64,000 nt of DNA from Glaciimonas sp. CA11.2. Lineage in GTDB: Bacteria > Pseudomonadota > Gammaproteobacteria > Burkholderiales > Burkholderiaceae_D. Shown piece after piece: positions 28,046 to 36,922 of the stretch. The position numbers were made by a program, and so were the translations under genes. The DNA lies in the NCBI RefSeq assembly GCF_034314045.1, contig NZ_JAVIWL010000001.1:2666001-2730000 (forward strand), given 5' to 3'. Each line of letters begins with the position of its first letter. The stretch's first letter is position 1. The notes under the pieces were generated by a model. That model saw nothing but the letters and a program-made list of their open reading frames with translations. It did not search any database and was not told where the DNA came from.

Positions 28046-29676
28046 AACAATGGGACGATACCTGGCCTGCCACGCGACTGGAAACACATTTTGACGGGCG
28101 CGTGGTGCGCTGTTTTGTTGAGCGTCCAAAAAGTGTATACGCGATGCTGGATGATGCTGTGCAGCGCAATCCCAACGGAGATGCCATGGTGTGCGGCGCA
28201 GACCGCATTACGTGGAAGGGTCTACGCGATTCATCAGCGCGCTTAGCGACAGGTCTGGCAAGTCGTGGTATTGGTGTCGGCGATCGCGTGGCGATGCTGA
28301 TTGGAAACCGTAACGAATTCGTCATCAGCTTATTTGCCATCGCCCGTCTCGGCGCCATCGCGGTTCCGCTCAGTATCCGCGAGCAGACTCCCGGGCTTGC
28401 TTATATGCTCAATGATTGCTCAGCAAGCCTCATCGTGCATGACGCCGAATTGGGTGAACGGCTGCCAGTCAGCGCTGACGTGCCATCACTGAAGACTCGC
28501 GTGTCAATCGGCCATTGCAGTGGATCTGAAGAATTCGCATCTTTGATGACCGCTTCGTCGAAAGAACTGCCAGCCAAAGTTAACGAAGAAGACGTCGTTG
28601 CAATCCTGTATACCTCCGGTACCACCGGTAAGCCGAAAGGTGCCGCCCTGACGCATCTTGGCGTTGTGCATTCTGGCATGCATCTTCAGACCGCAATGGG
28701 ATTGACGATATACGACACTGCCGTGGCATCCGTGCCGCTAAGTCACGTCACCGGCCTGATTGCACTGGTCGCGACGATGGTGCGCTGCGCTGGAAAACTG
28801 GTCATCATGCCGAGTTTTAGAGCGACTGATTTTCTCGCGCTGGCAGCGCGTGAACGCATGACCTACACGCTGATGGTTCCAGCGATGTATAACCTGTGCT
28901 TACTGCAACCCGATTTTGAACGCCATGATATTTCCTCGTGGCGGGTGGGCGGATACGGTGGTGCGCCAATGCCGGTGGCGACCATCTCCAGCCTCGCCCA
29001 AAAAATACCAAGCCTGACCCTGATGAATTGCTACGGCTCTACGGAAACCACATCGCCTTCCACGTTAATGCCGCAGGGAGAAACTGCCGCCCATAACGAC
29101 ACCGTTGGCCGTGCTCTGGCGTGTGTTGAAATGGCGATTTTCGATGAATCCGGGTGTGAGGTCGAACCGGGTGTGTTGGGCGAAATATGGATCAAAGGGC
29201 CGATGGTGGTAAAAGGATATTGGAACAATCCAAGTGCCACCGCTGACAATTTTACCGGTGGATTCTGGCATTCTGGCGATATAGGCTCCATCGGTTCGGA
29301 CGGTTATATCAAGGTAGCCGACCGGATGAAAGACATGATCAATCGCGGCGGCTATAAGATATATACCATCGAAGTTGAGAACGTCCTTTACCAACATCCC
29401 GCTGTGCTGGAATGCGCGGTAGTTGCTAAGCCTTGCCCGGTGTTGGGCGAGCGTGTGCACGCATTCGTGACGTTGCGCCAACCTGATACGCTTGCCGATG
29501 GTTTGTTACAAGCTCTCACGACATACTGCGCGGAACGTTTGTCCGACTACAAAGTGCCAGAAAGTTTTACGCTCTCAGAATCACCGTTGCCGCGCAATGC
29601 CAACGGAAAACTACTCAAACGCGCGCTGCGCGATCAGGCCAGCGCGCTGTTGCCAACCCCCAAAGCGCACCAATAA
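28042..29676 (+). CDS. Acyl-CoA ligase (AMP-forming)
   Basis: A 544-residue class I adenylate-forming enzyme that should convert the free acid to its CoA thioester with ATP. The phosphate loop YTSGTTGKPKG starts at residue 190. NCYGSTETTSP, YIKVADRMKDMINRGGYKI and the C-terminal PRNANGKLLKRAL with the catalytic Lys are all present. It overlaps the dehydrogenase stop by 4 bases. It compares with LvaE of levulinate metabolism and with medium-chain acid ligases; the acid is unknown. It is probably the main entry step of the pathway. Confidence 0.92.
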   Translation: MKQWDDTWPATRLETHFDGRVVRCFVERPKSVYAMLDDAVQRNPNGDAMVCGADRITWKGLRDSSARLATGLASRGIGVGDRVAMLIGNRNEFVISLFAIARLGAIAVPLSIREQTPGLAYMLNDCSASLIVHDAELGERLPVSADVPSLKTRVSIGHCSGSEEFASLMTASSKELPAKVNEEDVVAILYTSGTTGKPKGAALTHLGVVHSGMHLQTAMGLTIYDTAVASVPLSHVTGLIALVATMVRCAGKLVIMPSFRATDFLALAARERMTYTLMVPAMYNLCLLQPDFERHDISSWRVGGYGGAPMPVATISSLAQKIPSLTLMNCYGSTETTSPSTLMPQGETAAHNDTVGRALACVEMAIFDESGCEVEPGVLGEIWIKGPMVVKGYWNNPSATADNFTGGFWHSGDIGSIGSDGYIKVADRMKDMINRGGYKIYTIEVENVLYQHPAVLECAVVAKPCPVLGERVHAFVTLRQPDTLADGLLQALTTYCAERLSDYKVPESFTLSESPLPRNANGKLLKRALRDQASALLPTPKAHQ

Positions 29677-29708
29677 TGACAGCGTCGGTCACCATCAAGG
29701 AAATCCCC

Positions 29709-30209
29709 ATGCCGGAATCAATCATTCCACAATCAACCATTCTGCAACCCGATATCGGTACGCTGGCACTTCTCCGCACGCACATAGGAAGTGAGATTTT
29801 TGTCTCCGATTGGGTGCTGATGTCACAAAGCCGCATCAATCAATTCGCGGAGGCGACGGGCGATTTTCAGTGGATTCATGTCGATGTTGCCCGAGCAAAA
29901 AAAGAGTCGCCGTTTGGCTGTACCATCGCGCATGGTTTTCTGACGCTATCGTTGCTCGGCAAGTTTTATCAGGACAATTTTGAGTTGCCGTTCTGCGAGA
30001 TGGGGATTAACTATGGTCTGAACAAGGTTCGTTTTACAAATCCGGTGCGGGTCGACAGTCGGGTTCGCGGTCGATTTTTGCTCAGCAGCGTCGCGGATAT
30101 CCCCGGTGGCATCCAGATTGTCTTGACGGCAACGATTGAGATCGAAGGTGACGCCAAACCAGCCTGCATCGCTGAGTCGGTGGTACGCCAATATTTCACC
30201 AAAACCTAA
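29709..30209 (+). CDS. MaoC-family (R)-specific enoyl-CoA hydratase
   Basis: A 166-residue hot-dog fold hydratase. The hydratase-2 motif is FAEATGDFQWIHVD with the catalytic Asp/His pair, followed by GFLTLSLL. An AAGGAAA ribosome site precedes ATG 29709 by about 7 bases. An alternative ATG at 29676 overlaps the ligase stop by one base and adds MTASVTIKEIP, so coupling from there is also possible. It would hydrate an enoyl-CoA with R stereochemistry, complementing the crotonases. Confidence 0.88.
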   Translation: MPESIIPQSTILQPDIGTLALLRTHIGSEIFVSDWVLMSQSRINQFAEATGDFQWIHVDVARAKKESPFGCTIAHGFLTLSLLGKFYQDNFELPFCEMGINYGLNKVRFTNPVRVDSRVRGRFLLSSVADIPGGIQIVLTATIEIEGDAKPACIAESVVRQYFTKT

Positions 30210-30226
30210 AAATCAGGAACACAGCC

Positions 30227-31021
30227 ATGAGCAATAGCGACGCAACCATTTTGTTTCATGTAGAAGATCAGATTGCCAACATTCGTTTCAATCGACCATC
30301 GGCCCTGAATGCGCTTGATCGCACTATGGCCGAAGGCTTGCTAACGATTTGCAAGAGTATCAAGGCTAGCCAAGATATTGGGGTCGTTGTCATTAGCGGA
30401 GAAGGGCGTGCGTTTATGGCAGGCGGCGATCTGGATTATTTTAAAGCTGATCTGGCCGCCGCTGCACAAGCAGCGCCAACTGTCATTGATCCGTTGCACG
30501 AAGCATTGTCGATTTTAACCAATCTGCCGCAACTCGTGATTGCCAGTGTGCACGGTGCAGTGGCGGGCGCGGGCGTCAGTCTTGCGCTGGCTTGTGACCT
30601 GTCAATTGCTGCAGAAGGCACGCGGTTTAACCTGGCATATTCCAAGATCGGTGCGAGTCCGGACGGATCGGCCTCGTGGTCGTTACCGCGCATGGTCGGC
30701 TTGCACAAGGCGCTTGAACTGACACTGTTGGCCGAGACCTTTGACGCAGCAGAAGCGCAGCGTCTTGGCATGATTAGTCGCGTGGTTCCAGCGGCGGCGC
30801 TGGCTGCCGAAACAGAAGCGCTGGCGCAACGTCTTGCATCGGGACCGGCATTCGCCTTTGCGAAGACTAAACAATTAATGCGCGCATCATTTGCGCGCAC
30901 AATGGAAGACCAAATGCTGGCCGAGCGCGAATCCTTTATCGCGTGCGCTAAATCAGCAGATTTTGTTGAAGGCGTCAGCGCATTTTTTGACAAACGTCCG
31001 CCGCGCTTTACCGGAAACTGA
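30227..31021 (+). CDS. Enoyl-CoA hydratase/isomerase family protein (third crotonase)
   Basis: A 264-residue crotonase. The oxyanion segments are AFMAGGDLDYF and HGAVAGAGVSLALA. FNLAYSKIGASPDGSASWSLPR lacks the classic catalytic Glu, as in PaaG-like isomerases. An AGGAA ribosome site lies 9 bases before the start. Located between MaoC and the 3-hydroxyacyl-CoA dehydrogenase, it may shift a double bond before hydration. The exact reaction is unclear. Confidence 0.88.
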   Translation: MSNSDATILFHVEDQIANIRFNRPSALNALDRTMAEGLLTICKSIKASQDIGVVVISGEGRAFMAGGDLDYFKADLAAAAQAAPTVIDPLHEALSILTNLPQLVIASVHGAVAGAGVSLALACDLSIAAEGTRFNLAYSKIGASPDGSASWSLPRMVGLHKALELTLLAETFDAAEAQRLGMISRVVPAAALAAETEALAQRLASGPAFAFAKTKQLMRASFARTMEDQMLAERESFIACAKSADFVEGVSAFFDKRPPRFTGN

Positions 31022-31060
31022 TTGCTCTACAATAGTTAAATTTAATTGAGGGAAGCAGCA

Positions 31061-31915
31061 ATGCGCAAAATCAACACAGTCGGCGTTATCGGTGCAGGGA
31101 TCATGGGCAACGGGATTGCGCAGTCATGCGCTATGGTGGGCATACCGGTTGTCATGTTAGACATTAGTGAGGTAGCAGTACAAAAGGGCCTAGTAAAAAT
31201 AGGCAATAGTCTGGACCGACTGATCAAAAACAATACACTCACCTTGGCGCAAAAAGACGCTGTGATAGCGTTGATCACGGGTACGACTGATATCAATGCG
31301 TTTAAGACCGTTGATCTGGTAATTGAAGCCGCTACTGAAAATCAGGCGCTCAAGATAAAACTCTTGAAAGAAGTGGACGCTGTCATCGGTGAAGAGGTGA
31401 TTCTTGCCAGTAATACTTCATCGATTTCCATCACAAAACTGGCCGCGGCGACCAAGCGTTCGGATAGAGTGATTGGCATGCACTTCTTCAATCCGGTCCC
31501 ATTGATGGATTTGGTCGAGTTGATACGCGGACTTCAAACCAGTGACGCCACGCATGCAAAAGTGGAAGCGTTCGCCAAACAATTGAACAAAAGCCCCATC
31601 ACGGTGCGGAACAATCCCGGCTTCGTAGTTAACCGGATTCTATGTCCGATGATCAATGAGGCGATCTTTGTTCTCGCTGAAGGATTGGCCACTGCCGAAG
31701 CAATCGATAACGGTATGAAGCTTGGATGCCATCATCCAATCGGCCCGCTGGCATTAGCCGACATGATTGGTCTGGATACGTTGTTAGCCGTAATGGAAGT
31801 GCTGTATGAAGGATTTAACGATTCCAAATATCGGCCCGCACCACTGTTGAAAGAGATGGTCGCGGCTGGCTACCTAGGGCGCAAATCTGGACGTGGATTT
31901 TTTACGTATTCTTGA
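31061..31915 (+). CDS. 3-hydroxyacyl-CoA (3-hydroxybutyryl-CoA) dehydrogenase
   Basis: A 284-residue NAD(P)-dependent dehydrogenase, the usual length for single-domain-pair HBD enzymes. The nucleotide loop GAGIMGNGIAQ, the catalytic HFFNPVPLMDLVE His/Glu pair and NPGFVVNRIL are clear. GAGGGAAG upstream supports ATG 31061 rather than an in-frame start at 31046. It oxidises a 3-hydroxyacyl-CoA to the 3-oxo form. No ordinary thiolase with a Cys is encoded in the window, so the product must be cleaved by another route or elsewhere. Confidence 0.92.
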   Translation: MRKINTVGVIGAGIMGNGIAQSCAMVGIPVVMLDISEVAVQKGLVKIGNSLDRLIKNNTLTLAQKDAVIALITGTTDINAFKTVDLVIEAATENQALKIKLLKEVDAVIGEEVILASNTSSISITKLAAATKRSDRVIGMHFFNPVPLMDLVELIRGLQTSDATHAKVEAFAKQLNKSPITVRNNPGFVVNRILCPMINEAIFVLAEGLATAEAIDNGMKLGCHHPIGPLALADMIGLDTLLAVMEVLYEGFNDSKYRPAPLLKEMVAAGYLGRKSGRGFFTYS

Positions 31916-32110
31916 TGCGGTCGATTGAAATTAACTAAAAGGTATTGCGTGGACGTCGTTGTCGACATTTGGTGCTTAACCACCAATTTGGCATTGAACG
32001 CCATGTTCGAACAATCATCAGCGTGATAAATCGTCACTTTCACAAATTGGCAGGCGCGCTGGCGCAAGATAGATTGCCGAGTTTGAGAACTTATTCAGGA
32101 GAGTGTGACA

Positions 32111-33085
32111 ATGAGAGCAGTACGATGTCATCAATATGGGCCGCCCGAAATGTTGGTGGTCGAAGATATTCCATCGCTAATCCCCGATGCTGGTCAGGTG
32201 ATTATCAGCGTAAAGGCGGCTGGTGTGAATTTTCCGGATTCACTGATTATTCAGAATAAATATCAAATCAAAACCTCACTACCGTTTTCGCCGGGTGGTG
32301 AGTTGGCTGGTGTGATCAAATCGGTTGGCAGTGGCGTCACCAAATTCGTGGTGGGCCAGTCGGTGATCGCATTCTCTGGTTGGGGTGCGTTTGCGGAAGA
32401 GATTGCGATAAGTCAAGATAGCCTGATTCCGATGCCAGCCGAGATGTCCCACGAGATTGCAGGGACTTTTTTGATGACTTATGGTACGGCGTATCACGCG
32501 CTGAAAGATCGGGCCCAACTTGCTAAAGGTGAGACGGTGCTGATTTTTGGCGCTGCCGGTGGCATTGGCATTGCGGCTATCGAGATTGCCAAAGCGCTGG
32601 GCGCTAGAGTGATCGCCGCCGCATCGTCTGCCGAAAAACTGGCAGTTTGTAAAGCACACGGCGCGGATGAATGCATTAATTACCTCACGGAAAATCTGCG
32701 CGAGCGGCTCAAAGTACTGACTGATGGGCGTGGCATTGATGTCGTGTGCGATCCGGTCGGTGGCGCATACAGCGAACAGGCAATCCGCAGCATGGCGTGG
32801 CGTGGACGGTTTTTGGTGGTCGGTTTTGCAGATGGCGAAATACCCAAAATTCCACTCAATTTACCGTTGCTGAAAGGCTGTTCGATTTTAGGCGTTTTTT
32901 GGGGTGATTTTATCCGCAGAGAACCAGAAAATCTGGAGGCCGATTTAACCGAACTGGTATCGCTTTATCGACAGAAAAAAATCAAGCCATTGGTATCGGC
33001 ACGTTATCCACTTGAAGGTGTCTGCGATGCGCTGAATGCGATGATGCAACGCAAGGTGAGCGGAAAAATCGTCATCATTCCATAG
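32111..33085 (+). CDS. NADPH:quinone oxidoreductase family, MDR superfamily
   Basis: A 324-residue zinc-free medium-chain reductase. The nucleotide-binding loop is IFGAAGGIGIAAIEIAKALGA and the N-terminal half carries GVNFPDSLIIQNKY and FSPGGELAG. Such enzymes reduce quinones or the C=C of enones and enoyl thioesters. AGGAG at 32097-32101 fits ATG 32111 (a GTG at 32105 is also in frame). A 195-base gap separates it from the HBD gene, so a separate promoter is possible. It may reduce an unsaturated intermediate. Confidence 0.88.
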   Translation: MRAVRCHQYGPPEMLVVEDIPSLIPDAGQVIISVKAAGVNFPDSLIIQNKYQIKTSLPFSPGGELAGVIKSVGSGVTKFVVGQSVIAFSGWGAFAEEIAISQDSLIPMPAEMSHEIAGTFLMTYGTAYHALKDRAQLAKGETVLIFGAAGGIGIAAIEIAKALGARVIAAASSAEKLAVCKAHGADECINYLTENLRERLKVLTDGRGIDVVCDPVGGAYSEQAIRSMAWRGRFLVVGFADGEIPKIPLNLPLLKGCSILGVFWGDFIRREPENLEADLTELVSLYRQKKIKPLVSARYPLEGVCDALNAMMQRKVSGKIVIIP

Positions 33086-33147
33086 CACTTGCAACATTGG
33101 CACAAAATGCCATCCGTTAGTTGTCCTGCATTGTTGAGAGAAACCCT

Positions 33148-33939
33148 ATGTTGACGAATCGAAGAGTCGCACTTATTACCGGTGGCGCGACTGGCGTGGG
33201 CGCGGCGGTCGCCAGGTTACTCGCCAGCCGACATTACAATGTGATGATTAACTATAGCCGCAGCAGCGAAGCCGCCGCTGGCGTGGTTGAAGACTGTCTG
33301 GCCCTGGGCGCGGATGCCGTCGCAGTGCAAGGCGATGTGTCCAATGACAATGACTGCAACGCATTGGCGTTACAAGCGATGGCGCGTTGGGGGCGTATTG
33401 ACGCGCTGGTCAGCAGCGCGGGTACGACCCAGTTTATCCCGATGGCGGATCTGGACGCTGTGACCACTGCCGACTTTGAGCGTGTGTATGCGGTCAACAC
33501 GATTGGACCATTTCAGATGGCTCGTGCGGTCAAAAAGTATATGCAACCTGGCAGTGCGATTGTGAACGTCTCATCGGTCGCTGGCGTTACTGGCAGCGGT
33601 AGTTCTTTCCCTTATGTATTATCCAAGGCCGCATTAAACACGCTGACCGTTGCGCTGGCGCGCACGCTCGCTCCGGCTATCCGCGTCAATGCCGTATTGC
33701 CCGGGTTGATCGAGGGACGATGGATGCGCGATGGTCTGGGTGACGAGGCCTATGAGCGCGTGAAAGGGGAATTTGCCGCCGTCGCTTTACTGGGAAAAGT
33801 CAGCACGCCAGAGCAAATTGCCAGCGCTATTTGTTGGTTGCTTGAGCCGGATTCAGTTGTCACTGGTCAGCTCATTACGGTAGATGGTGGATTTACTTTA
33901 GGACGGCCGCCATCAGCGGCAGGACAGTCGATGAAATAA
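33148..33939 (+). CDS. Short-chain dehydrogenase/reductase
   Basis: A 263-residue classical SDR. The nucleotide motif is TGGATGVGAAVA (residues 13-24). The catalytic Ser lies in NVSSVAGV and the YxxxK pair is YVLSK. AVQGDVSND and the C-terminal TGQLITVDGGFTLG are typical. ATG 33148 follows a GAGAGAAA ribosome site; the longer frame from a TTG at 33121 is not needed. It is comparable in context to LvaD, which reduces 4-oxoacyl-CoA to 4-hydroxyacyl-CoA, but could act on any hydroxyl. A strong terminator follows 17 bases downstream. Confidence 0.9.
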   Translation: MLTNRRVALITGGATGVGAAVARLLASRHYNVMINYSRSSEAAAGVVEDCLALGADAVAVQGDVSNDNDCNALALQAMARWGRIDALVSSAGTTQFIPMADLDAVTTADFERVYAVNTIGPFQMARAVKKYMQPGSAIVNVSSVAGVTGSGSSFPYVLSKAALNTLTVALARTLAPAIRVNAVLPGLIEGRWMRDGLGDEAYERVKGEFAAVALLGKVSTPEQIASAICWLLEPDSVVTGQLITVDGGFTLGRPPSAAGQSMK

Positions 33940-33955
33940 AGAAGGTGGCATTTTT

Positions 33956-33979
33956 AAAGCGCCTGTGTGGCGCTTTTTT
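33956..33979 (+). terminator. Rho-independent terminator of the catabolic cluster
   Basis: AAAGCGCC-TGTGT-GGCGCTTT followed by further T residues. It closes the long plus-strand run 17 bases after the SDR gene. Confidence 0.9.
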
Positions 33980-34152
33980 GATGACCATTTTATGGCAATA
34001 CAACTTTAAAAATTGATGCCACGAATGGCGCGTTACATAAAGTAAACGCCAACGTATTGAAAAATAAATACCCACGTGTTGTAAAACGCGTTCGAATCAA
34101 TACGAGGTGCCGCTCGCATCGTGCAACGGCCCCCCGATTCATCATTCTATTA

Positions 34153-35376
34153 TCAATTTCTTGCCAGATTCTGAAGAACAACGCCAGGCGCTACAGCCTT
34201 TTCTGGGAAGACTGTCACCATCTTGCCCGACTGCCATTGTCCGGTGGTGGGAGAGGCTCGCATATTTTGGAAATTTTTGTCGAATTTGATGCCGAAGCCG
34301 GTTGCATAGCTTCCTAGCGGTTTATCCATATTTGCAGCGGCAAGACGGACTTTTTCGAGATCAATGCTGTTCGCTGCTTTAATTGTGTCGAACAACATTT
34401 GAAGGCCAACATAGCCTGCCATACTTTGGGGTGCGATGGGATCACTTTTAAACTTGGCGCGATAGGCGGTGAGAAATGCTTTAGCACCGGGGCCAAAGCT
34501 TTCAATGACATCGTTGCGCGGCCATCCAACCACCAACAAGCCTTCCAATGAAGTGCCGCCCAAAGACGCCAGCGTTTCGGCAGTATCACCCGTTCCGACG
34601 TATAGCATCGCAGCGGGCTTGAATCCTTGATCACGCGCCGTGCGTAGTAGCAGATTGCCATCCGGGACATAGCCAGTTTCGATGAACACATCAGGATTGG
34701 CCTGTTTGGCACGCAGGATCGTATCGTTCATATCAATCGAACGGGACGCATGCGCGCCCACGCCCACAATTTTTGCGCCTAACGCCTCCAGCATGCGCTT
34801 CTGTGAGATTGCAATTGACGTTCCGTAAATCGAATCCTCATGTTCGATCCATACCTTCAGATCTTTGACATTTTTTTTCAATGCAGGCGCGATCAAATCC
34901 TTCACCGTATCGACAGTGCCAGCAGCGAAGCTGAGTGCGTAAGTGCCGGAACGTATAAAGTTCGGCAAGCCGCGTTCTGTCAGATTTTGCGCCACCGCAC
35001 CGGTATCCCAATAGAGCTTGTTATAGCGACTTGCCGCATCGCTTGCTGCGTTGGAGACCGCGCTAATGTAAGTGCCAGAAAACATATCAACGTTATCGTT
35101 GGTCACTAGCTGCTCGACAGCGGCAATCCCTTGCTGCGGATTGGCGGCATCGCCACGCACCAATGCCACTTTGCGGCCAAGCAATCCGCCACTCGCATTA
35201 ACCTGATCCACCGCTAGTTCATAACCGCGTGTCATCTCAACGCCGTACAAAGCGAGTGGACCGCTAAAGGGATTGATAACGCCAATCTTGATCGGTTCGG
35301 CTGCAAAGAGGGCGGGTGATAATCCAGCCGCGCCCGCTATCAGGGCGATACTGGTAATCTTTTTTATTACATGCAT
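34153..35376 (-). CDS. Liv-type ABC substrate-binding protein 3
   Basis: A 407-residue periplasmic binding protein on the minus strand, convergent with the catabolic run. Its signal peptide ends near LFAAEP and the mature protein starts IKIGVINPFSGPLALYGVE. It is clearly homologous to the two plus-strand copies but more divergent, for example YNKLYWDTGAVAQNLTERG against YNKLYWETNALVDSLTERG. A GGAGAC ribosome site lies just before the ATG. The upstream 680 bases are AT-rich and contain a strong inverted repeat (35598-35615), a possible control site. No permease or ATPase genes accompany it. Confidence 0.88.
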   Translation of the reverse strand: MHVIKKITSIALIAGAAGLSPALFAAEPIKIGVINPFSGPLALYGVEMTRGYELAVDQVNASGGLLGRKVALVRGDAANPQQGIAAVEQLVTNDNVDMFSGTYISAVSNAASDAASRYNKLYWDTGAVAQNLTERGLPNFIRSGTYALSFAAGTVDTVKDLIAPALKKNVKDLKVWIEHEDSIYGTSIAISQKRMLEALGAKIVGVGAHASRSIDMNDTILRAKQANPDVFIETGYVPDGNLLLRTARDQGFKPAAMLYVGTGDTAETLASLGGTSLEGLLVVGWPRNDVIESFGPGAKAFLTAYRAKFKSDPIAPQSMAGYVGLQMLFDTIKAANSIDLEKVRLAAANMDKPLGSYATGFGIKFDKNFQNMRASPTTGQWQSGKMVTVFPEKAVAPGVVLQNLARN

Positions 35377-35597
35377 GTTGGTCTCCGGGACTTATTTTTT
35401 ATATTTTATTTTTATGCTTTAGTTTGCGTGCTACAGACATTTTTTTATTTATCCATCCATGTGATGACCTCTTTCTTTTTCGCGATTATTTTTTTAGGGC
35501 AGGTACTTACAGGGTTTCTTTTTTAATGTGTTATTTTCGCATTCTCGAAATCTGTTATGAGATTTTTTAATGTGCTTTAGTATGACCCGACATTGAA

Positions 35598-35615
35598 AAC
35601 TTATGTGCATAAGTT
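35598..35615. promoter_or_regulatory. Perfect 8+8 inverted repeat
   Basis: AACTTATG-TG-CATAAGTT is a perfect inverted repeat with a 2-base spacer, about 222 bases upstream of binding protein 3. It looks like a dimeric regulator site; the regulator is unknown. Confidence 0.45.
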
Positions 35616-35778
35616 GAGCAACAATGCGCTATCAACCGAAAAGCTTTTGCTGGTTGGATTGATGGTAAATTATCGTTTAGTTTTTTGCGCCAACTTCACG
35701 TCACGCAGACTTTTCTATTTGATTTTTTCTTGTTCCAGCCAAGAAATTCATTCAATTTTTTTATCTATTTTTTTATTT

Positions 35779-35810
35779 GTTTTTTGATTTTTTGATTTTT
35801 TGATTTTTTT
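35779..35810. repeat. Tandem GATTTTTT repeats
   Basis: Three direct 8-base GATTTTTT units preceded by a GTTTTTT copy. The array is part of a 60-base T-dominated stretch, likely bendable and slippage-prone DNA. Confidence 0.75.
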
Positions 35811-36056
35811 AATAATATTTTTTGAAAGCATGTCCGCTTTCAACGTGAGTAAAAATCATCCTAAGGAAAAAACGCGATGCCGACGAAGCTATCAGTAGTT
35901 TTTATTCCCGCCTTATGATGCGATGCCAGGCTTTATGGTCGGTGCGTGGCAAATCCAGCAATGCATCTCTGCGGAACGATTACCAATTGAAGCAGTTAAT
36001 TGAATCAGTGAATTGAAGTTGGTGGCGACTACCAAAAGAGTCGTCGCCATCATTCA

Positions 36057-36323
36057 TCATTCGCTTCTGCGTAAAGTTAAATCACGTTTATTGTGGCGTC
36101 GCGGAGATATGGGAGGACAGTTCAGTCCCTGTCTGAAGCGGCTATCAAGTCTATTGATATGCCGTGCAGCGGTGTCGGCCAGCATCTGCGATGACGTGAG
36201 AGCAAGGCGCAACAAACGCTCGGTGGCAATTATATCGAGTGTCGGCATGGTGTCGGTGCCACGATCCGCGTTGCTGACCTGCGTGACGTCAATACAGGTT
36301 TGAATGCCATGACAGACATCCAT
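36057..36323 (-). CDS. Small hypothetical protein, possibly a gene remnant
   Basis: An 88-residue minus-strand frame of unknown family. Residues about 25-60 (TMPTLDIIATERLLRLALTSSQMLADTAARH) look like an amphipathic helical segment with ordinary codon use. Upstream of the ATG the same frame stays open for about 40 more codons without another clear start, so this may be the 3' part of a damaged gene. A hairpin at 36023-36049 lies just downstream. The evidence for translation is weak. Confidence 0.3.
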   Translation of the reverse strand: MDVCHGIQTCIDVTQVSNADRGTDTMPTLDIIATERLLRLALTSSQMLADTAARHINRLDSRFRQGLNCPPISPRRHNKRDLTLRRSE

Positions 36324-36922
36324 CGTCAGAGCATAAAATTGTGCCGACTCATTAGTTTGGATGCGCTGGTAACCATGAAAATGCGTGATGGAATGCTTCG
36401 GGTTCTGGAGGTGGCGACGATGTTGTTATGGTCGCGCCTCACGACTAGAAGTCGCTTGGCAGGCAAGTCGCTTGATGAATTGTATTTGAGGGAGAGTCGG
36501 GGAAATAATGGTGTTGAGCATTGTTGCTTTCTTTGTCCGGTTGAACCGCTCCCGCTGTCAGGCGGGTGGGGGGCAAATAACAGGGTTGACAGACCGACGT
36601 ACAAGATCCTCGGCAGGCCGAAGCCTCCCTGCCACTGCCGCCCATAAAAGGTGCAACAACGGTTTACACACATAAAAAGACCGCTATGCGCGGTTTGTGC
36701 GTTTTGTACGTTCGAGCTGTCAAACCCGTTCCCCTTTTTTCGGGGACCTATAAACGATAGCGGAGATTTCCGATAAGCATAATCTTTTAAATAAAAAGCA
36801 AGATTTAACTTACGTAAATACCTAGGCAATTTCGGAGAAGGACGCACAAATGCAGGCGACCGAATCATTCCCGTTGCCTGCAAAAGTTGCTTCTGTTATA
36901 CGACATCGACTACGACGACAAT
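36324..36922. other. Intergenic region, no confident gene
   Basis: About 600 bases with no supported gene. The 185-residue minus frame at 36326-36883 has no signal, domain or family resemblance. A short hairpin ACCGC-TATGC-GCGGT at 36680-36694, followed on the minus strand by a T run, may terminate the secreted-protein gene at 36923. Confidence 0.4.
36674..36694 (-). terminator. Candidate terminator of the small secreted protein gene
   Basis: Read on the minus strand, a 5-bp stem ACCGC/GCGGT is followed by CTTTTT. The stem is short and it lies about 230 bases from the gene end, so support is moderate. Confidence 0.4.

Larger units (their letters stand above)
35377..36056. other. AT-rich intergenic region
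   Basis: A 680-base region with many T tracts and no credible gene; the 64-residue plus frame at 35593-35787 has no family look. It should contain the promoter of binding protein 3. It holds the inverted repeat at 35598-35615 and the T-rich tandem at 35779-35810. A hairpin TGGCGAC/GTCGCCA at 36023-36049 may end the small minus-strand frame that follows. Confidence 0.5.

Noticed and set aside
35779..35810. CRISPR or phase-variable repeat array
   Set aside because: Units are 8 bases, T-rich and not spaced by unique sequence; no coding gene or promoter is clearly attached. No CRISPR-like repeat was seen anywhere.
36326..36883. Minus-strand frame of 185 residues
   Set aside because: No domain, signal or ribosome site; its composition is unlike protein, and a terminator-like hairpin lies inside it.
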